Positions 8,990-19,147 of a DNA stretch of 33,457 nt are shown here, in pieces (positions within the stretch are counted from its first letter, which is position 1; each line of letters begins with the position of its first letter). Location of the stretch: positions 1 to 33,457 of the forward strand of contig NZ_JAQGNQ010000081.1 of assembly GCF_028291745.1 (NCBI RefSeq), in the 5' to 3' direction. This stretch comes from Ramlibacter sp. GTDB taxonomy: Bacteria > Pseudomonadota > Gammaproteobacteria > Burkholderiales > Burkholderiaceae_C. The notes beneath the pieces were generated by a model. The model did not search any database. It was not told the origin of the DNA and saw only the letters and a program-made list of their open reading frames with translations. The position numbers were made by a program, and so were the translations under genes.

Positions 8990-11116
8990 ATGATTGAGAT
9001 CGATCTCGACGGACAAAAGGTGTCGGTCACCGAAGGCAGCATGATCATGCATGCCGCGGACAAGGCCGGCACCTACATTCCGCACTTCTGTTATCACAAG
9101 AAGCTCTCCATCGCCGCCAACTGCCGCATGTGCCTGGTGGACGTGGAGAAGGCCCCCAAGCCGATGCCGGCCTGCGCCACGCCCGTGACCAACGGGATGA
9201 TCGTGCGCACCAAGAGCGACAAGGCGGTGAAGGCGCAGCAGTCGGTGATGGAGTTCCTGCTGATCAACCACCCGCTGGACTGCCCGATCTGCGACCAGGG
9301 CGGCGAATGCCAGCTGCAGGACCTGGCCGTGGGCTACGGGCCCGGCGCCTCGCGCTACGAGGAAGAAAAGCGCGTCGTCATGCACAAGGACGTCGGCCCG
9401 CTGATCTCCATGGAGGAGATGAGCCGCTGCATCCACTGCACCCGCTGCGTACGCTTCGGCCAGGAGATCGCCGGCGTGATGGAGCTGGGCATGATCCACC
9501 GCGGCGAGCACAGCGAGATCACCACCGTGCTGAACGACACGGTCGACTCCGAGCTCTCCGGCAACATGATCGACCTGTGCCCGGTCGGCGCGCTCACCAG
9601 CAAGCCGTTCCGCTACAGCGCGCGCCCCTGGGAGCTGTCGCGCCGCAAGTCGATCAGCCCGCACGACTCCTCCGGCGCCAACCTGATCGTGCAGGTGAAG
9701 AACAACCGCGTGATGCGCGTGCTGCCCTTCGAGAACAACGACGTCAACGAGTGCTGGCTGGCCGACCGCGACCGCTTCTCCTACGAAGCGCTCAATTCGA
9801 CCGACCGCCTGATCGCCCCCATGATCAAGCAGGGCGGTACGTGGAAGACGGTCGACTGGCAGACCGCGCTGGAATACGTCGTGCGCGGGATGGGCGACAT
9901 CAAGCGTGACCCGAAGGCGATCGGCGCGCTGGTCAGCCCGCACAGCACGGTGGAGGAACTGTTCCTCGCGCAAAAGCTGGTGCGCGCGCTGGGCAGCGAG
10001 AACATCGACTACCGCCTGCGCCACGCCGAATTCACGGCGGGCGAGGGCGTCCGTTGGCTGGGCACGAGCATCGCGTCGCTGTCGACGCTGCAGCGCGCCC
10101 TGGTGATCGGCTCGAATCTGCGCAAGGAGCATCCGCTGTTTGCGCTGCGCCTGCGCGGCGCGGTGCGCACGGGCGCGCGAGTGTCGGTGATCCACGACCG
10201 CGACGACGACTGGGCGATGAGCCTGGCCGGCAAGTCGGTCGTGCCCGCGGGCCAATGGGTGCAGGCGCTGGCCGACATCGCCACCGCCATCGGCAACGAG
10301 AAGGGCGCCAAGGCGCCGCTGCAAGGCAACGCCACGGATGGCGCCAAGGCCATGGCTGCCTCGCTGCTCTCCGGCGAGCGCAAGGCCATCCTCCTGGGCA
10401 ACGCCGCGGCGCATCATCCCGCTGCCAGCGCGCTGCTGTCGCTGGCCAACTGGATCGGCGAGCAGACCGGCGCGACGGTGGGTTATCTCACCGAAGCCGC
10501 CAACACGGTCGGCGCGCAACTGGTCAAGGCCATGCCGGGGCAGGGCGGCCTGAACGCGGCGCAGATGCTGGCCGGTGGCCTGAAGGCGCTGTTCCTGCTG
10601 AACACCGAACCCGAATTCGATTCCGCCGTTGGCGCGGCGAAGCTGGGCGGGCAGGGCACGATGGTGGTCACGCTTTCGCCGTTCAAGGCCAACCTGGACA
10701 TCAGCGACGTGCTGCTGCCCATCGCGCCGTGGACCGAGACGCCCGGCACCTTCGTCAACGCCGAAGGGCGGGTGCAGAGTTTCCATGCCGTCGTCAAGCC
10801 GCTGGGCGAGACGCGCCCCGCCTGGAAGGTGCTGCGCGTGCTGGGCAACATGCTCGGCCTGCCCGGTTTCGAATACGAAACCGCCAGCGAAGTGCTGGCC
10901 GATGCGCGCGGGCCTGGCGATGTGGCGCAGGCTCTCGTGCAAGGCAGCCTGCTGTCCAACCAGACCAGCAAGGCCGCCTGGCTGGGTGACACCGACGCGA
11001 AGCCGGTGACCGCCTCGATCTACCAGCTCGACTCCATCGTGCGGCGCTCGCCGCCGCTGCAGCTCACGGCCGATGCGCGCAGCGCGCACGACCGGCCCGC
11101 GGAGGTGTCGGCATGA
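8990..11116 (+). CDS. nuoG: NADH:quinone oxidoreductase subunit G
   Basis: The 75-kDa iron-sulfur subunit, 708 residues. The ferredoxin-like [2Fe-2S] ligands are Cys34, Cys45, Cys48 and Cys62. The next cluster uses His94, Cys98, Cys101 and Cys107 ([14 protein letters not shown]). Another [4Fe-4S] site uses Cys147, Cys150, Cys153 and Cys197. The remainder is the molybdopterin-oxidoreductase-like domain, which binds no cofactor in complex I. I do not see the extra N7 cysteine set (CxxCxxxC beyond residue 210) found in E. coli and Thermus. The start follows nuoF by 13 bases and the stop overlaps nuoH as ATGA (11113-11116). Confidence 0.97.
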   Translation: MIEIDLDGQKVSVTEGSMIMHAADKAGTYIPHFCYHKKLSIAANCRMCLVDVEKAPKPMPACATPVTNGMIVRTKSDKAVKAQQSVMEFLLINHPLDCPICDQGGECQLQDLAVGYGPGASRYEEEKRVVMHKDVGPLISMEEMSRCIHCTRCVRFGQEIAGVMELGMIHRGEHSEITTVLNDTVDSELSGNMIDLCPVGALTSKPFRYSARPWELSRRKSISPHDSSGANLIVQVKNNRVMRVLPFENNDVNECWLADRDRFSYEALNSTDRLIAPMIKQGGTWKTVDWQTALEYVVRGMGDIKRDPKAIGALVSPHSTVEELFLAQKLVRALGSENIDYRLRHAEFTAGEGVRWLGTSIASLSTLQRALVIGSNLRKEHPLFALRLRGAVRTGARVSVIHDRDDDWAMSLAGKSVVPAGQWVQALADIATAIGNEKGAKAPLQGNATDGAKAMAASLLSGERKAILLGNAAAHHPAASALLSLANWIGEQTGATVGYLTEAANTVGAQLVKAMPGQGGLNAAQMLAGGLKALFLLNTEPEFDSAVGAAKLGGQGTMVVTLSPFKANLDISDVLLPIAPWTETPGTFVNAEGRVQSFHAVVKPLGETRPAWKVLRVLGNMLGLPGFEYETASEVLADARGPGDVAQALVQGSLLSNQTSKAAWLGDTDAKPVTASIYQLDSIVRRSPPLQLTADARSAHDRPAEVSA

Positions 11117-12189
11117 TCGATTCCATCTACGGCTTCGGCAACGGCCTGATCGGTGCGCCGTGGTGGTCGGGCGCCGGCTGGCCCATCGTCTGGACGCTGA
11201 TCAAGATCATCTGCGTGGTGCTGCCCCTGATGGGCGCGGTGGCCTACCTGACGCTGTGGGAGCGCAAGGCGATCGGCTTCACGCAGATCCGTCCGGGCCC
11301 CAACCGCGTCGGCCCGTTCGGGCTGCTCACGCCGATCGCGGACGCGCTCAAGCTGATGACCAAGGAAATCATCATTCCGACGGTCGCCAACAAGGGCCTG
11401 TTCCTGCTCGGTCCGATCATGACCATCATGCCGGCGCTGGCCGCGTGGGCGGTGATCCCCTTCGGGCCCGAGTTCGCGTTGGCCAACGTCAATGCCGGCC
11501 TGCTGTTCCTGATGGCGATCACCTCGCTGGAGGTCTATGGCGTGATCATCGCCGGCTGGGCCTCCAACTCGAAGTACGCCTTCCTCGGCGCGCTGCGGGC
11601 CTCCGCGCAGATGGTCAGCTACGAGATCGCCATGGGCTTCTGCCTGGTGGTGGTGCTGATGGTCTCGGGCAGCCTGAACATGACCGACATCGTGCTGCAG
11701 CAGGGCCGCGGCATCTTTGCCGCGCGCGGCGTCAGCCTGCTGTCGTGGAACTGGCTGCCGCTGCTGCCGATCTTCTTCGTCTACTTCATCTCGGGCCTGG
11801 CCGAGACGAACCGCCACCCGTTCGACGTGGTGGAAGGCGAATCCGAGATCGTGGCCGGCCACATGATCGAGTATTCGGGCATGTCCTTCGCCATGTTCTT
11901 CCTGGCGGAATACGCCAACATGTGGCTCGTGTCCATCCTCGCGGTGGTCATGTTCCTCGGGGGCTGGCTGCCGCCCTTCGACTTCCTGGGCTTCATCCCG
12001 GGCTGGATCTGGCTGGGCATCAAGACCTTCTTCATGGTCACGATGTTCCTGTGGATCCGCTCCACCTTCCCGCGCTACCGCTACGACCAGATCATGCGCC
12101 TGGGCTGGAAGATCTTCATTCCGGTCACGCTCGTGTGGCTCGTGGTGGTCGGCGCGTGGATGCAGACGCCCTACAACATCTTCAAGTAA
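11113..12189 (+). CDS. nuoH: NADH:quinone oxidoreductase subunit H
   Basis: Membrane subunit linking the peripheral and membrane arms; it forms part of the quinone tunnel. The 358 residues are predicted to span the membrane about eight times. Signature loops are present: [19 protein letters not shown] with the following [12 protein letters not shown], and [20 protein letters not shown] with its Glu/Asp cluster in the proton/quinone coupling region. The start overlaps the nuoG stop by ATGA. The stop TAA lies 4 bases before nuoI. Confidence 0.98.
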   Translation: MIDSIYGFGNGLIGAPWWSGAGWPIVWTLIKIICVVLPLMGAVAYLTLWERKAIGFTQIRPGPNRVGPFGLLTPIADALKLMTKEIIIPTVANKGLFLLGPIMTIMPALAAWAVIPFGPEFALANVNAGLLFLMAITSLEVYGVIIAGWASNSKYAFLGALRASAQMVSYEIAMGFCLVVVLMVSGSLNMTDIVLQQGRGIFAARGVSLLSWNWLPLLPIFFVYFISGLAETNRHPFDVVEGESEIVAGHMIEYSGMSFAMFFLAEYANMWLVSILAVVMFLGGWLPPFDFLGFIPGWIWLGIKTFFMVTMFLWIRSTFPRYRYDQIMRLGWKIFIPVTLVWLVVVGAWMQTPYNIFK

Positions 12190-12193
12190 AGCC

Positions 12194-12718
12194 ATGCTGT
12201 CTTCCAACACATTGGCGACCCGGTCCACCGCCTTCTCGCTCAAGGACTTCCTCTCCAGCTTCATGCTGCTGGAGTTGTTCAAGGGGCTGCGCATCACGGG
12301 CAAGTACTTCTTCGCCCGCAAGATCACCGTGCAGTTCCCCGACGAGAAGACGCCGCTGTCGCCGCGCTTCCGGGGCCTGCACGCGCTGCGCCGCTACGAG
12401 AACGGCGAGGAACGCTGCATCGCCTGCAAGCTGTGCGAGGCCGTGTGCCCCGCGCTGGCCATCACCATCGAGAGCGAGCAGCGCCCCGACGGCAGCCGCC
12501 GCACGACCCGCTACGACATCGATCTGACCAAATGCATCTTCTGCGGCTTCTGCGAAGAGAGCTGCCCGGTCGATTCGATCGTGGAAACGCACATCCTCGA
12601 ATACCACGGCGAAAAGCGCGGCGACCTGTACTTCACCAAGGACATGCTGCTGGCGGTGGGCGACCGCTACGAGGCCGAGATCGCGGCCAATCGGGCGGCT
12701 GACGCCAAGTACCGCTGA
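12194..12718 (+). CDS. nuoI: NADH:quinone oxidoreductase subunit I (clusters N6a/N6b)
   Basis: Ferredoxin-type subunit carrying two [4Fe-4S] clusters toward N2. The 174 residues hold [12 protein letters not shown] (Cys75, 78, 81, 85) and [12 protein letters not shown] (Cys114, 117, 120, 124). The amphipathic N-terminal helix ([19 protein letters not shown]) lies on the membrane surface. The ATG at 12194 makes the protein about 12 residues longer than some relatives; the next Met (residue 24) would cut into the anchor helix, so 12194 is preferred. nuoJ begins 22 bases later, preceded by ggagaaag. Confidence 0.97.
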   Translation: MLSSNTLATRSTAFSLKDFLSSFMLLELFKGLRITGKYFFARKITVQFPDEKTPLSPRFRGLHALRRYENGEERCIACKLCEAVCPALAITIESEQRPDGSRRTTRYDIDLTKCIFCGFCEESCPVDSIVETHILEYHGEKRGDLYFTKDMLLAVGDRYEAEIAANRAADAKYR

Positions 12719-12740
12719 AAGCCGGAGAAAGAACAATCCA

Positions 12741-13439
12741 ATGGACGTCCGGACCGGTCTCTTCTACCTGTTCTCGCTGGTGCTGGTCTTCTCGGCTTTC
12801 CGAGTGATCACCGCCCGCAACCCCGTGTATGCGGCGCTGTTCCTGGTGCTCACCTTCTTCCAGGCCGCCGGCGTGTGGATGCTGCTGAAGGCGGAGTTCC
12901 TGGCCATCTCGCTGGTGCTGGTGTATGTCGGCGCCGTGATGGTGCTGTTCCTGTTCGTGGTGATGATGCTGGACATCAACGTCGACGCGCTGCGGGCCGG
13001 CTTCTGGAAGCACTTCCCCCTCGCCGCCACCGTCGGCGCGCTGATCGCGCTGGAAATGGCGGCCGTGCTTCTGGGCGGCTTCCGCAGCGGTGAGGAGCGC
13101 TTCGTGCCGCCGCCGGCCGTGGCCCACGTGGCCAGCGCGGCGCCCGCACTGCTGGCCGGCCAGGCCGTCGCGCAGTTCTCCAACACCAAGGAGCTGGGCC
13201 GCCTGCTGTACACCGAGTACCTGTTCCCGCTGGAGATCGCGGCGGTGATCCTGCTGGTGGCCATCGTGGCGGCCATCGCGCTGACCCTGCGCACGCGCAA
13301 GGACACCAAGCGCACCGACCCCTCGCAGCAGGTGCGCGTGAAGGCGCGCGACCGCCTGCAGATCATCAAGGTGCCGCCGTCGCGGCCGGCGCAGCCGCAG
13401 GTCGCAGCGGTCGCGGGCGCGGGGGAGACCAAGGCATGA
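12741..13439 (+). CDS. nuoJ: NADH:quinone oxidoreductase subunit J
   Basis: Membrane-arm subunit, 232 residues, with five predicted helices. The third includes the conserved [18 protein letters not shown] stretch that forms the pi-bulge helix in known structures. The C-terminal ~55 residues are a basic, Pro/Ala-rich cytoplasmic tail (after [11 protein letters not shown]) longer than in E. coli. It has a GGAGAAAG ribosome site about 10 bases before the ATG. The stop overlaps nuoK (ATGA at 13436-13439). Confidence 0.97.
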   Translation: MDVRTGLFYLFSLVLVFSAFRVITARNPVYAALFLVLTFFQAAGVWMLLKAEFLAISLVLVYVGAVMVLFLFVVMMLDINVDALRAGFWKHFPLAATVGALIALEMAAVLLGGFRSGEERFVPPPAVAHVASAAPALLAGQAVAQFSNTKELGRLLYTEYLFPLEIAAVILLVAIVAAIALTLRTRKDTKRTDPSQQVRVKARDRLQIIKVPPSRPAQPQVAAVAGAGETKA

Positions 13440-13744
13440 TCCTCACGCTCGGACACTTCCTCACGCTGGGCGCGATCCTGTTCGCGCTGTCGGTGGTGGG
13501 CATCTTCCTGAACCGCCGCAACCTGATCGTGCTGCTGATGGCGATCGAGCTGATGCTGCTGGCGGTCAACATGAACTTCGTGGCGTTCTCCTACTACCTG
13601 GGCGACATGCACGGCCAGGTGTTCGTGTTCTTCATCCTGACGGTCGCCGCCGCGGAGTCCGCGATCGGCCTGGCCATCCTGGTGCTGCTGTTCCGCAACA
13701 AAGACAACATCAACGTCGAAGAACTGAACGCGCTGAAAGGTTAA
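13436..13744 (+). CDS. nuoK: NADH:quinone oxidoreductase subunit K
   Basis: Small membrane-arm subunit related to MrpC, 102 residues with three helices. The conserved membrane glutamates are present in [16 protein letters not shown] and in the third helix segment [19 protein letters not shown]. The start overlaps the nuoJ stop. A 132-base gap containing an inverted repeat pair separates it from nuoL. Confidence 0.97.
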   Translation: MILTLGHFLTLGAILFALSVVGIFLNRRNLIVLLMAIELMLLAVNMNFVAFSYYLGDMHGQVFVFFILTVAAAESAIGLAILVLLFRNKDNINVEELNALKG

Positions 13745-13770
13745 AAGAAGGCGGAGTCCTCGCCACACTT

Positions 13771-13844
13771 CATGTCATGCCGGGCTCGACCCGGCATCCA
13801 CGCTCCGCACGACGTGGATTGCGGGTCAAGCCCGCAATGACATG
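13771..13844. repeat. Paired inverted palindrome in the nuoK-nuoL gap
   Basis: Outer ends catgtcat and atgacatg (13771-13778, 13837-13844) bracket two half-units. Each half-unit has its own small hairpin: gccgggctcgacccggc in the left and gcgggtcaagcccgc in the right. They are flanked internally by atccacg and cgtggat. Read in the same direction the halves match as gtcat-stem-atccacg. The stem bases differ but still pair, which indicates an RNA- or DNA-structure element rather than chance. Similar units are common between genes in alpha- and beta-proteobacteria as I recall; only one pair is present here. Confidence 0.8.
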
Positions 13845-13876
13845 CAAGGCGCCAGGGCCGATCCGGAAAAGAAACG

Positions 13877-15985
13877 ATGGCTACATCCCTCAACGCAGCA
13901 ACCCTGCTTGCCGTTCCGCTCGCGCCCCTGGCCGGCGCGCTGCTGGCGGGCATCTTCGGCACCACGCTGGGCGGCAACAAGCTCGGCCGCCGCGTGGCGC
14001 ACACCGCCACCATCCTCGGCGTGCTCATTGCCTTCATCATTTCGGCGATGACGCTCAAGAGCGTGGCCGTGGACGGCGCGCGCTTCAACCAGACCCTCTA
14101 CGAGTGGATGCAGGTGGGCACCCTGAAGATGGAGATCGGTTTCCTCATCGACGGCCTCACCGCCATGATGATGTGCGTGGTGACCTTCGTGTCGCTGATG
14201 GTGCATATCTACACCATCGGCTACATGGAGGAAGACCCGGGCTACAACCGCTTCTTCGCCTACATCTCGCTCTTCACCTTCTCCATGCTGATGCTGGTGA
14301 TGAGCAACAACTTCCTGCAGCTGTTCTTCGGCTGGGAGGCGGTGGGCCTGGTGTCGTACCTGCTGATCGGCTTCTGGTTCACCCGGCCGACGGCGATCTT
14401 CGCGAACCTCAAGGCCTTCCTGGTCAACCGGGTCGGCGACTTCGGCTTCATCCTGGGCATCGGCCTGATCCTGGCCTATACCGGCACGCTCAATTACAGC
14501 GAGACCTTCGCCAAGGCCGGTGAACTCGGCGGCCTGCCGTTTGGCTACGGCACCGACTGGCGCCTGATCACGGTCACCTGCATCTGCCTGTTCATCGGCG
14601 CCATGGGCAAGAGCGCGCAGTTCCCGCTGCACGTGTGGCTGCCCGATTCGATGGAAGGCCCGACGCCGATCTCCGCGCTGATCCACGCGGCGACCATGGT
14701 GACGGCCGGCATCTTCATGGTGGCGCGCATGTCGCCGCTGTTCGAGCTGTCCGATACCGCGCTGTCCTTCATCCTGGTGATCGGCGCGATCACGGCGCTC
14801 TTCATGGGCTTCCTGGGCATCATCCAGAACGACATCAAGCGCGTCGTGGCTTATTCGACGCTGTCGCAGCTCGGGTACATGACGGTGGCGCTCGGTGCTT
14901 CCGCGTACAACGTCGCCGTCTTCCACCTGATGACGCACGCCTTCTTCAAGGCGCTGCTGTTCCTCGCGGCCGGCTCGGTGATCATCGGCATGCACCACAA
15001 CCAGGACATCCGCTGGATGGGCAACGTGCGCAAGTACATGCCGATCACCTGGATCACCTTCCTGCTCGGGTCGCTGGCGCTGATCGGCACGCCGCTGTTC
15101 GCGGGCTTCTATTCGAAGGACTCGATCATCGAGGCCGTGCACCTGTCGAAGCTGCCCGGCTCCGGCTTTGCCTACTTCGCGGTGATGGCCGGCGTGTTCG
15201 TCACGGCCTTCTACTCGTTCCGCCTGTACTTCCTGGTCTTCCACGGCAAGGAACGCTACGACCAGAACCCGGAGGCGCACCACGCGCACTACTCGGACGA
15301 GGAGCCGGACGTGCAGGGCCACCTGGAGCACAAGGACGACCACGGCCACGGCCATGACGCCCACGGGCATGAGGAACACCACGAGCCGCACGAGTCGCCC
15401 TGGGTCGTGACGGTGCCGCTGATCCTGCTGGCGATTCCCTCGGTGGTGATCGGCTTCGTGACCATCCAGCCGATGCTCTATGGCGACTTCTTCAAGGACT
15501 CGATCTTCGTCAACCTCGAGCGGCATCCTGCGCTGGAGGAGATGGCCAAGGAATTTCACGGCCCGGTGTCGCTGGCGTTGCATGGCCTGACGTCGCCGGT
15601 GTTCTGGCTGGCGCTGGCCGGCGTGGTGCTGTCCTGGTTCTTCTACATGATCAAGCCGGAGATCCCGGCGGCCATCGAGCGGCGTTTCAGCTTTGTCTAC
15701 AAGCTGCTCGATAACAAGTACTACCTGGACTGGATCAACGAGAACGTGATCGCCCGCGCCGCGCGCGCCCTCGGCACCGGCCTGTGGAAGGGCGGCGACC
15801 AGGCCATCATCGAAGGCGTGTTCGTCAACGGCAGCGCCCGCATGGTGGGCAAGTTCGCCGGCGTGATCCGCTGGGTGCAGTCCGGCTACATCTACCACTA
15901 CGCCTTTGCCATGCTGCTCGGCATCGTGGTGCTCATGACGTACTTCGTCAGCTGGCCGATGCTCAGCGACTGGCTCAAGAAGTAA
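13877..15985 (+). CDS. nuoL: NADH:quinone oxidoreductase subunit L
   Basis: Largest antiporter-like, proton-pumping membrane subunit, 702 residues with about 16 helices including the C-terminal lateral helix. Conserved channel elements include FFGWEAVGLVSYLLIGFWF (the Glu of the first half-channel), GKSAQFPLHVWLPDSMEGPTP, and the lysines and histidines of HAATMVTAGIFM and AYSTLSQLGYM. Residues about 468-506 form a His/Asp/Glu-rich hydrophilic loop with 13 histidines between helices, typical of Burkholderiales NuoL though variable. The start ATG (MATSLNAATLL) is preceded by gaaaagaaacg. nuoM follows after 11 bases. Confidence 0.98.
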   Translation: MATSLNAATLLAVPLAPLAGALLAGIFGTTLGGNKLGRRVAHTATILGVLIAFIISAMTLKSVAVDGARFNQTLYEWMQVGTLKMEIGFLIDGLTAMMMCVVTFVSLMVHIYTIGYMEEDPGYNRFFAYISLFTFSMLMLVMSNNFLQLFFGWEAVGLVSYLLIGFWFTRPTAIFANLKAFLVNRVGDFGFILGIGLILAYTGTLNYSETFAKAGELGGLPFGYGTDWRLITVTCICLFIGAMGKSAQFPLHVWLPDSMEGPTPISALIHAATMVTAGIFMVARMSPLFELSDTALSFILVIGAITALFMGFLGIIQNDIKRVVAYSTLSQLGYMTVALGASAYNVAVFHLMTHAFFKALLFLAAGSVIIGMHHNQDIRWMGNVRKYMPITWITFLLGSLALIGTPLFAGFYSKDSIIEAVHLSKLPGSGFAYFAVMAGVFVTAFYSFRLYFLVFHGKERYDQNPEAHHAHYSDEEPDVQGHLEHKDDHGHGHDAHGHEEHHEPHESPWVVTVPLILLAIPSVVIGFVTIQPMLYGDFFKDSIFVNLERHPALEEMAKEFHGPVSLALHGLTSPVFWLALAGVVLSWFFYMIKPEIPAAIERRFSFVYKLLDNKYYLDWINENVIARAARALGTGLWKGGDQAIIEGVFVNGSARMVGKFAGVIRWVQSGYIYHYAFAMLLGIVVLMTYFVSWPMLSDWLKK

Positions 15986-15996
15986 GGACAAGAACA

Positions 15997-17475
15997 ATGC
16001 ACATGGGACTTCTGAGCCTGGCGATCTGGACCCCGATCGTGTTCGGCGCCATCCTGCTCGCGCTGGGGCGCGACGACCAGGCGCGCACGGCGCGCTGGGT
16101 TGCGCTGATCGGCGCGGTGGTGAGTTTCGCCGTCACGCTGCCGCTGTACGGCCACTTCGACACGTCGACCGCGGCCATGCAGTTCGTCGAGAACGTCAGC
16201 TGGATCGAGCGCTTCAACGTCAACTACCACGTGGGCCTGGACGGCATCTCGTTCTGGTTCGTGCTGCTCACGGCGTTCATCACGGTGATCGTCGTGATCG
16301 CCGGCTGGGAGGTGATCACCGAGCGCGTCAACCAGTACTACGGCGCCTTCCTGATCCTCTCGGGCCTGATGATCGGCGTGTTCTGCGCGCTCGATGGCGT
16401 GCTGTTCTACACCTTCTTCGAGGCGACGCTGATCCCGATGTACCTGATCATCGGCATCTGGGGCGGGCCCAACAAGATCTACGCGGCGTTCAAGTTCTTC
16501 CTGTACACGCTGCTCGGCTCGCTGCTGATGCTGATCGCCCTGGTGTACCTGTACACCAAGTCCGGCGGCAGCTTCGACATCCTCACCTGGCACCAGCTGC
16601 CGCTGTCCTCGCTGGCGCAGACGCTGCTGTTCTTCGGCTTCTTCGCGGCCTTCGCGGTGAAGGTGCCGATGTTCCCAGTGCACACCTGGCTGCCCGACGT
16701 GCACGTAGAAGCGCCCACCGGCGGCTCCGCCGTGCTGGCGGCGATCATGCTGAAGCTCGGGGCCTACGGCTTCCTGCGCTTCTCGATGCCGATCGCCCCC
16801 GACGCCTCGCGCGAATGGGCGTGGCTGATGATCGCGCTGTCGCTGATTGCCGTGATCTACGTCGGCCTGGTGGCGATGGTGCAGCAGGACATGAAGAAGC
16901 TGGTGGCCTATTCGTCGGTCGCCCACATGGGCTTCGTGACCCTCGGCTTCTTCATCTTCAATGACCTGGGCGTCGCCGGTGGCCTGGTGCAGATGATCGC
17001 GCACGGCTTCGTCTCGGGCGCCATGTTTCTGTGCATCGGCGTGCTGTACGACCGCGTGCACTCGCGCGAGATCGCCGACTACGGCGGCGTGGTCAACACC
17101 ATGCCGACGTTTGCCGCCTTCGCGGTGCTGTTTGCCATGGCCAACTGCGGCCTGCCCGCCACCGCCGGTTTTGTCGGCGAGTGGATGGTGATCCTGGCCA
17201 CCGTCAAGGCCAATTTCTGGCTCGGGCTGATGGCCGCCACGGCGCTGATCTTTGGCGCGGCCTACACCCTGTGGATGGTCAAGCGCGTGTACTTCGGCCC
17301 GATCGGCAACGAGCACGTGGCCGCGCTCACCGACATCAATGCCCGCGAGTTCCTGATGCTCGGCGTGCTGGCAGTGGCCGTCCTGTACATGGGCATCTAC
17401 CCGAAACCCTTCACCGACGTGATGAACGTCTCGGTGGCCGGCTTCCTGAAGCACGTCGCGGCCTCGAAGCTCTGA
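15997..17475 (+). CDS. nuoM: NADH:quinone oxidoreductase subunit M
   Basis: Antiporter-like proton-pumping subunit, 492 residues and about 14 helices. Family signatures include YTFFEATLIPMYLIIGIWGG with the membrane Glu, VKVPMFPVHTWLPDVHVEAPT, and the lysine-bearing QQDMKKLVAYSSVAHMGF. The ATG at 15997 (MHMGLLSLAIW) has aagg about ten bases upstream; a second ATG two codons later (16003) is equally possible. The open frame extends upstream only as a shadow of nuoL. nuoN starts 17 bases after the stop. Confidence 0.97.
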   Translation: MHMGLLSLAIWTPIVFGAILLALGRDDQARTARWVALIGAVVSFAVTLPLYGHFDTSTAAMQFVENVSWIERFNVNYHVGLDGISFWFVLLTAFITVIVVIAGWEVITERVNQYYGAFLILSGLMIGVFCALDGVLFYTFFEATLIPMYLIIGIWGGPNKIYAAFKFFLYTLLGSLLMLIALVYLYTKSGGSFDILTWHQLPLSSLAQTLLFFGFFAAFAVKVPMFPVHTWLPDVHVEAPTGGSAVLAAIMLKLGAYGFLRFSMPIAPDASREWAWLMIALSLIAVIYVGLVAMVQQDMKKLVAYSSVAHMGFVTLGFFIFNDLGVAGGLVQMIAHGFVSGAMFLCIGVLYDRVHSREIADYGGVVNTMPTFAAFAVLFAMANCGLPATAGFVGEWMVILATVKANFWLGLMAATALIFGAAYTLWMVKRVYFGPIGNEHVAALTDINAREFLMLGVLAVAVLYMGIYPKPFTDVMNVSVAGFLKHVAASKL

Positions 17476-17492
17476 CGGATCGAGAATCAAAG

Positions 17493-18977
17493 ATGGACAA
17501 CACAAGCCTCGCCGTCGTCGCGCCCGAGATCATGCTGCTGGTGATGGCATGCGTGGTGGCGCTGGTCGACCTCGGCGTCAAGAGCCGGCTGCGCACGGTC
17601 ACCTACTGGCTCACCATGATCACGCTGGCCGTGATCGCCTGGTACACCGGCGACCTCGCCGCCCGCGGCGACACCGTCTATGGCTTCAACCACATGGTGG
17701 TCAGCGACGCGATGGCCAACTGGCTGAAGTGCTTCGCCACCATCTCCATGATGGTCTGCCTGGTCTACGGCCGTCCCTACGCCGGCGATCGCGACATGCT
17801 GCGCGGCGGCGAGATGTTCACGCTGGCGATGTTCGCGCTGCTCGGCATCTTCGTGATGTGCTCGGGCCAGCACTTCCTGGTGCTGTACCTCGGGCTCGAA
17901 TTGCTCACGCTATCCAGCTATGCGCTGGTGGCCCTGCGCCGCGACCACACGGTTTCCACCGAAGCGGCGATGAAGTACTTCGTGCTCGGCGCGATGGCTT
18001 CGGGCTTCCTGCTCTATGGCCTGTCGATGATGTACGGCGCCACCGGTTCGCTGGACGTCGCCACCGTCTTCAAGACGATCGCCACCGGCCAGGTGAAGCA
18101 CAACGTGCTGGTGTTCGGCCTGGTGTTCATCGTCGCCGGCCTGGCCTTCAAGCTCGGTGCCGCACCGTTCCACATGTGGATCCCGGACGTCTACCAGGGC
18201 GCACCGACGGCGGTGACGATCATGATCGGCACCGCGCCGGAACTCGCCGCCTTCGCGATTGCCATTCGCCTGCTGGTCGAAGGCATGCTGCCGCTGGCCA
18301 TCGACTGGCAGCAGATGCTGGTGGTGCTGGCGGTGGCCTCGCTGTTCCTCGGCAACCTGGCGGCGATTGCGCAGAGCAACCTCAAGCGCATGCTGGCCTA
18401 TTCGACGATCGGCCAGATGGGGTTCGTGCTGCTGGGCCTGCTCTCCGGCGTGATCCACGGCGATCCGGTGTTCGCGCGCAATGCCTACAGCTCCGCGATG
18501 TTCTACATCGTGAGCTACGTGCTGACGACGCTGGGCAGCTTCGGCGTGATCCTGCTGCTGGCGCGCGAGGGCTTCGAGAGCGACGAGGTGGCCGACCTGG
18601 CCGGCCTCAACCAGCGCAGCCCGCTGTATGCCGCGATCATGTCGATCTGCCTGTTCTCGCTGGCCGGCATCCCGCCGCTGGTGGGCTTCTATGCCAAGCT
18701 CGCCGTGCTGCAGGCGCTGGTCGTGGCGGGCAGCCCCTTGTACATCGGCCTGGCGATCTTCGCCGTGCTGATGTCGCTGGTGGCGGCCTTCTATTACATC
18801 CGCGTGGTGAAGGTCATGTACTTCGACGCGCCGATCACCGCGACCACGGTGGCCGCGCCGATCGACGTGCGGGTGGTGCTGACCATCAACGGCGCGCTGG
18901 TGCTGATCCTCGGCATCCTGCCCGGTGGCCTGATGACGCTCTGCGCCCAGGCCATCGTCAAGATGCTGAGCTCCTGA
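17493..18977 (+). CDS. nuoN: NADH:quinone oxidoreductase subunit N
   Basis: Third antiporter-like subunit of the membrane arm, 494 residues and about 14 helices. Signature stretches are YLGLELLTLSSYALVAL with the channel Glu, FKLGAAPFHMWIPDVYQGAPT, and SNLKRMLAYSTIGQMGF with the conserved Lys. It is the last nuo gene. The ATG at 17493 (MDNTSLAVVAPEIMLL) follows tcaaag. The downstream 170 bases before the next gene are a tandemly duplicated repeat. Confidence 0.97.
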   Translation: MDNTSLAVVAPEIMLLVMACVVALVDLGVKSRLRTVTYWLTMITLAVIAWYTGDLAARGDTVYGFNHMVVSDAMANWLKCFATISMMVCLVYGRPYAGDRDMLRGGEMFTLAMFALLGIFVMCSGQHFLVLYLGLELLTLSSYALVALRRDHTVSTEAAMKYFVLGAMASGFLLYGLSMMYGATGSLDVATVFKTIATGQVKHNVLVFGLVFIVAGLAFKLGAAPFHMWIPDVYQGAPTAVTIMIGTAPELAAFAIAIRLLVEGMLPLAIDWQQMLVVLAVASLFLGNLAAIAQSNLKRMLAYSTIGQMGFVLLGLLSGVIHGDPVFARNAYSSAMFYIVSYVLTTLGSFGVILLLAREGFESDEVADLAGLNQRSPLYAAIMSICLFSLAGIPPLVGFYAKLAVLQALVVAGSPLYIGLAIFAVLMSLVAAFYYIRVVKVMYFDAPITATTVAAPIDVRVVLTINGALVLILGILPGGLMTLCAQAIVKMLSS

Positions 18978-18980
18978 TCG

Positions 18981-19139
18981 CATGACCCCCAAGGTCCTCA
19001 CTGCGTTCGGCCCGGCCCCCCAAGGGGGCGCAGGCCTCCTTGGGAGCGGCCCGGCGGACGTCATGGCCCCCAAGGTCCTCACTGCGTTCGGCCCGGCCCC
19101 CCGAGGGGGCGCAGGCCTCCTTGGGAGCGGCCCGGCGGA
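18981..19139. repeat. Tandem duplication of a 78-bp palindrome-bearing intergenic element
   Basis: Unit 1 (18981-19058) and unit 2 (19062-19139) match over 78 bases with only two differences (positions 18985/19066 and the central ccccccaag/ccccccgag), a period of 81. Each unit has nested complementarity: cccaagg with ccttggg outside, ctgcg with cgcag further in, and ccccc with ggggg at the centre. The block starts 3 bases after the nuoN stop and ends 8 bases before the DUF2818 ATG, so it fills the junction. Such ggggcgcag...gcggcccggcgg units are recalled from many Comamonadaceae genomes; the near identity suggests a recent duplication. Confidence 0.88.
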
Positions 19140-19147
19140 GGCCTGAC

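Noticed and set aside
13826..15997. 723-codon open frame on the minus strand opposite nuoL
   Set aside because: It is antisense to a certain gene, rich in His, Gln, Asp and Arg as expected from reading G+C-biased codons backwards, and has no family features.
19040..19147. N-terminal extension of the DUF2818 protein through the tandem repeat
   Set aside because: The added residues come entirely from repeat sequence, and the family start is at the ATG at 19148.
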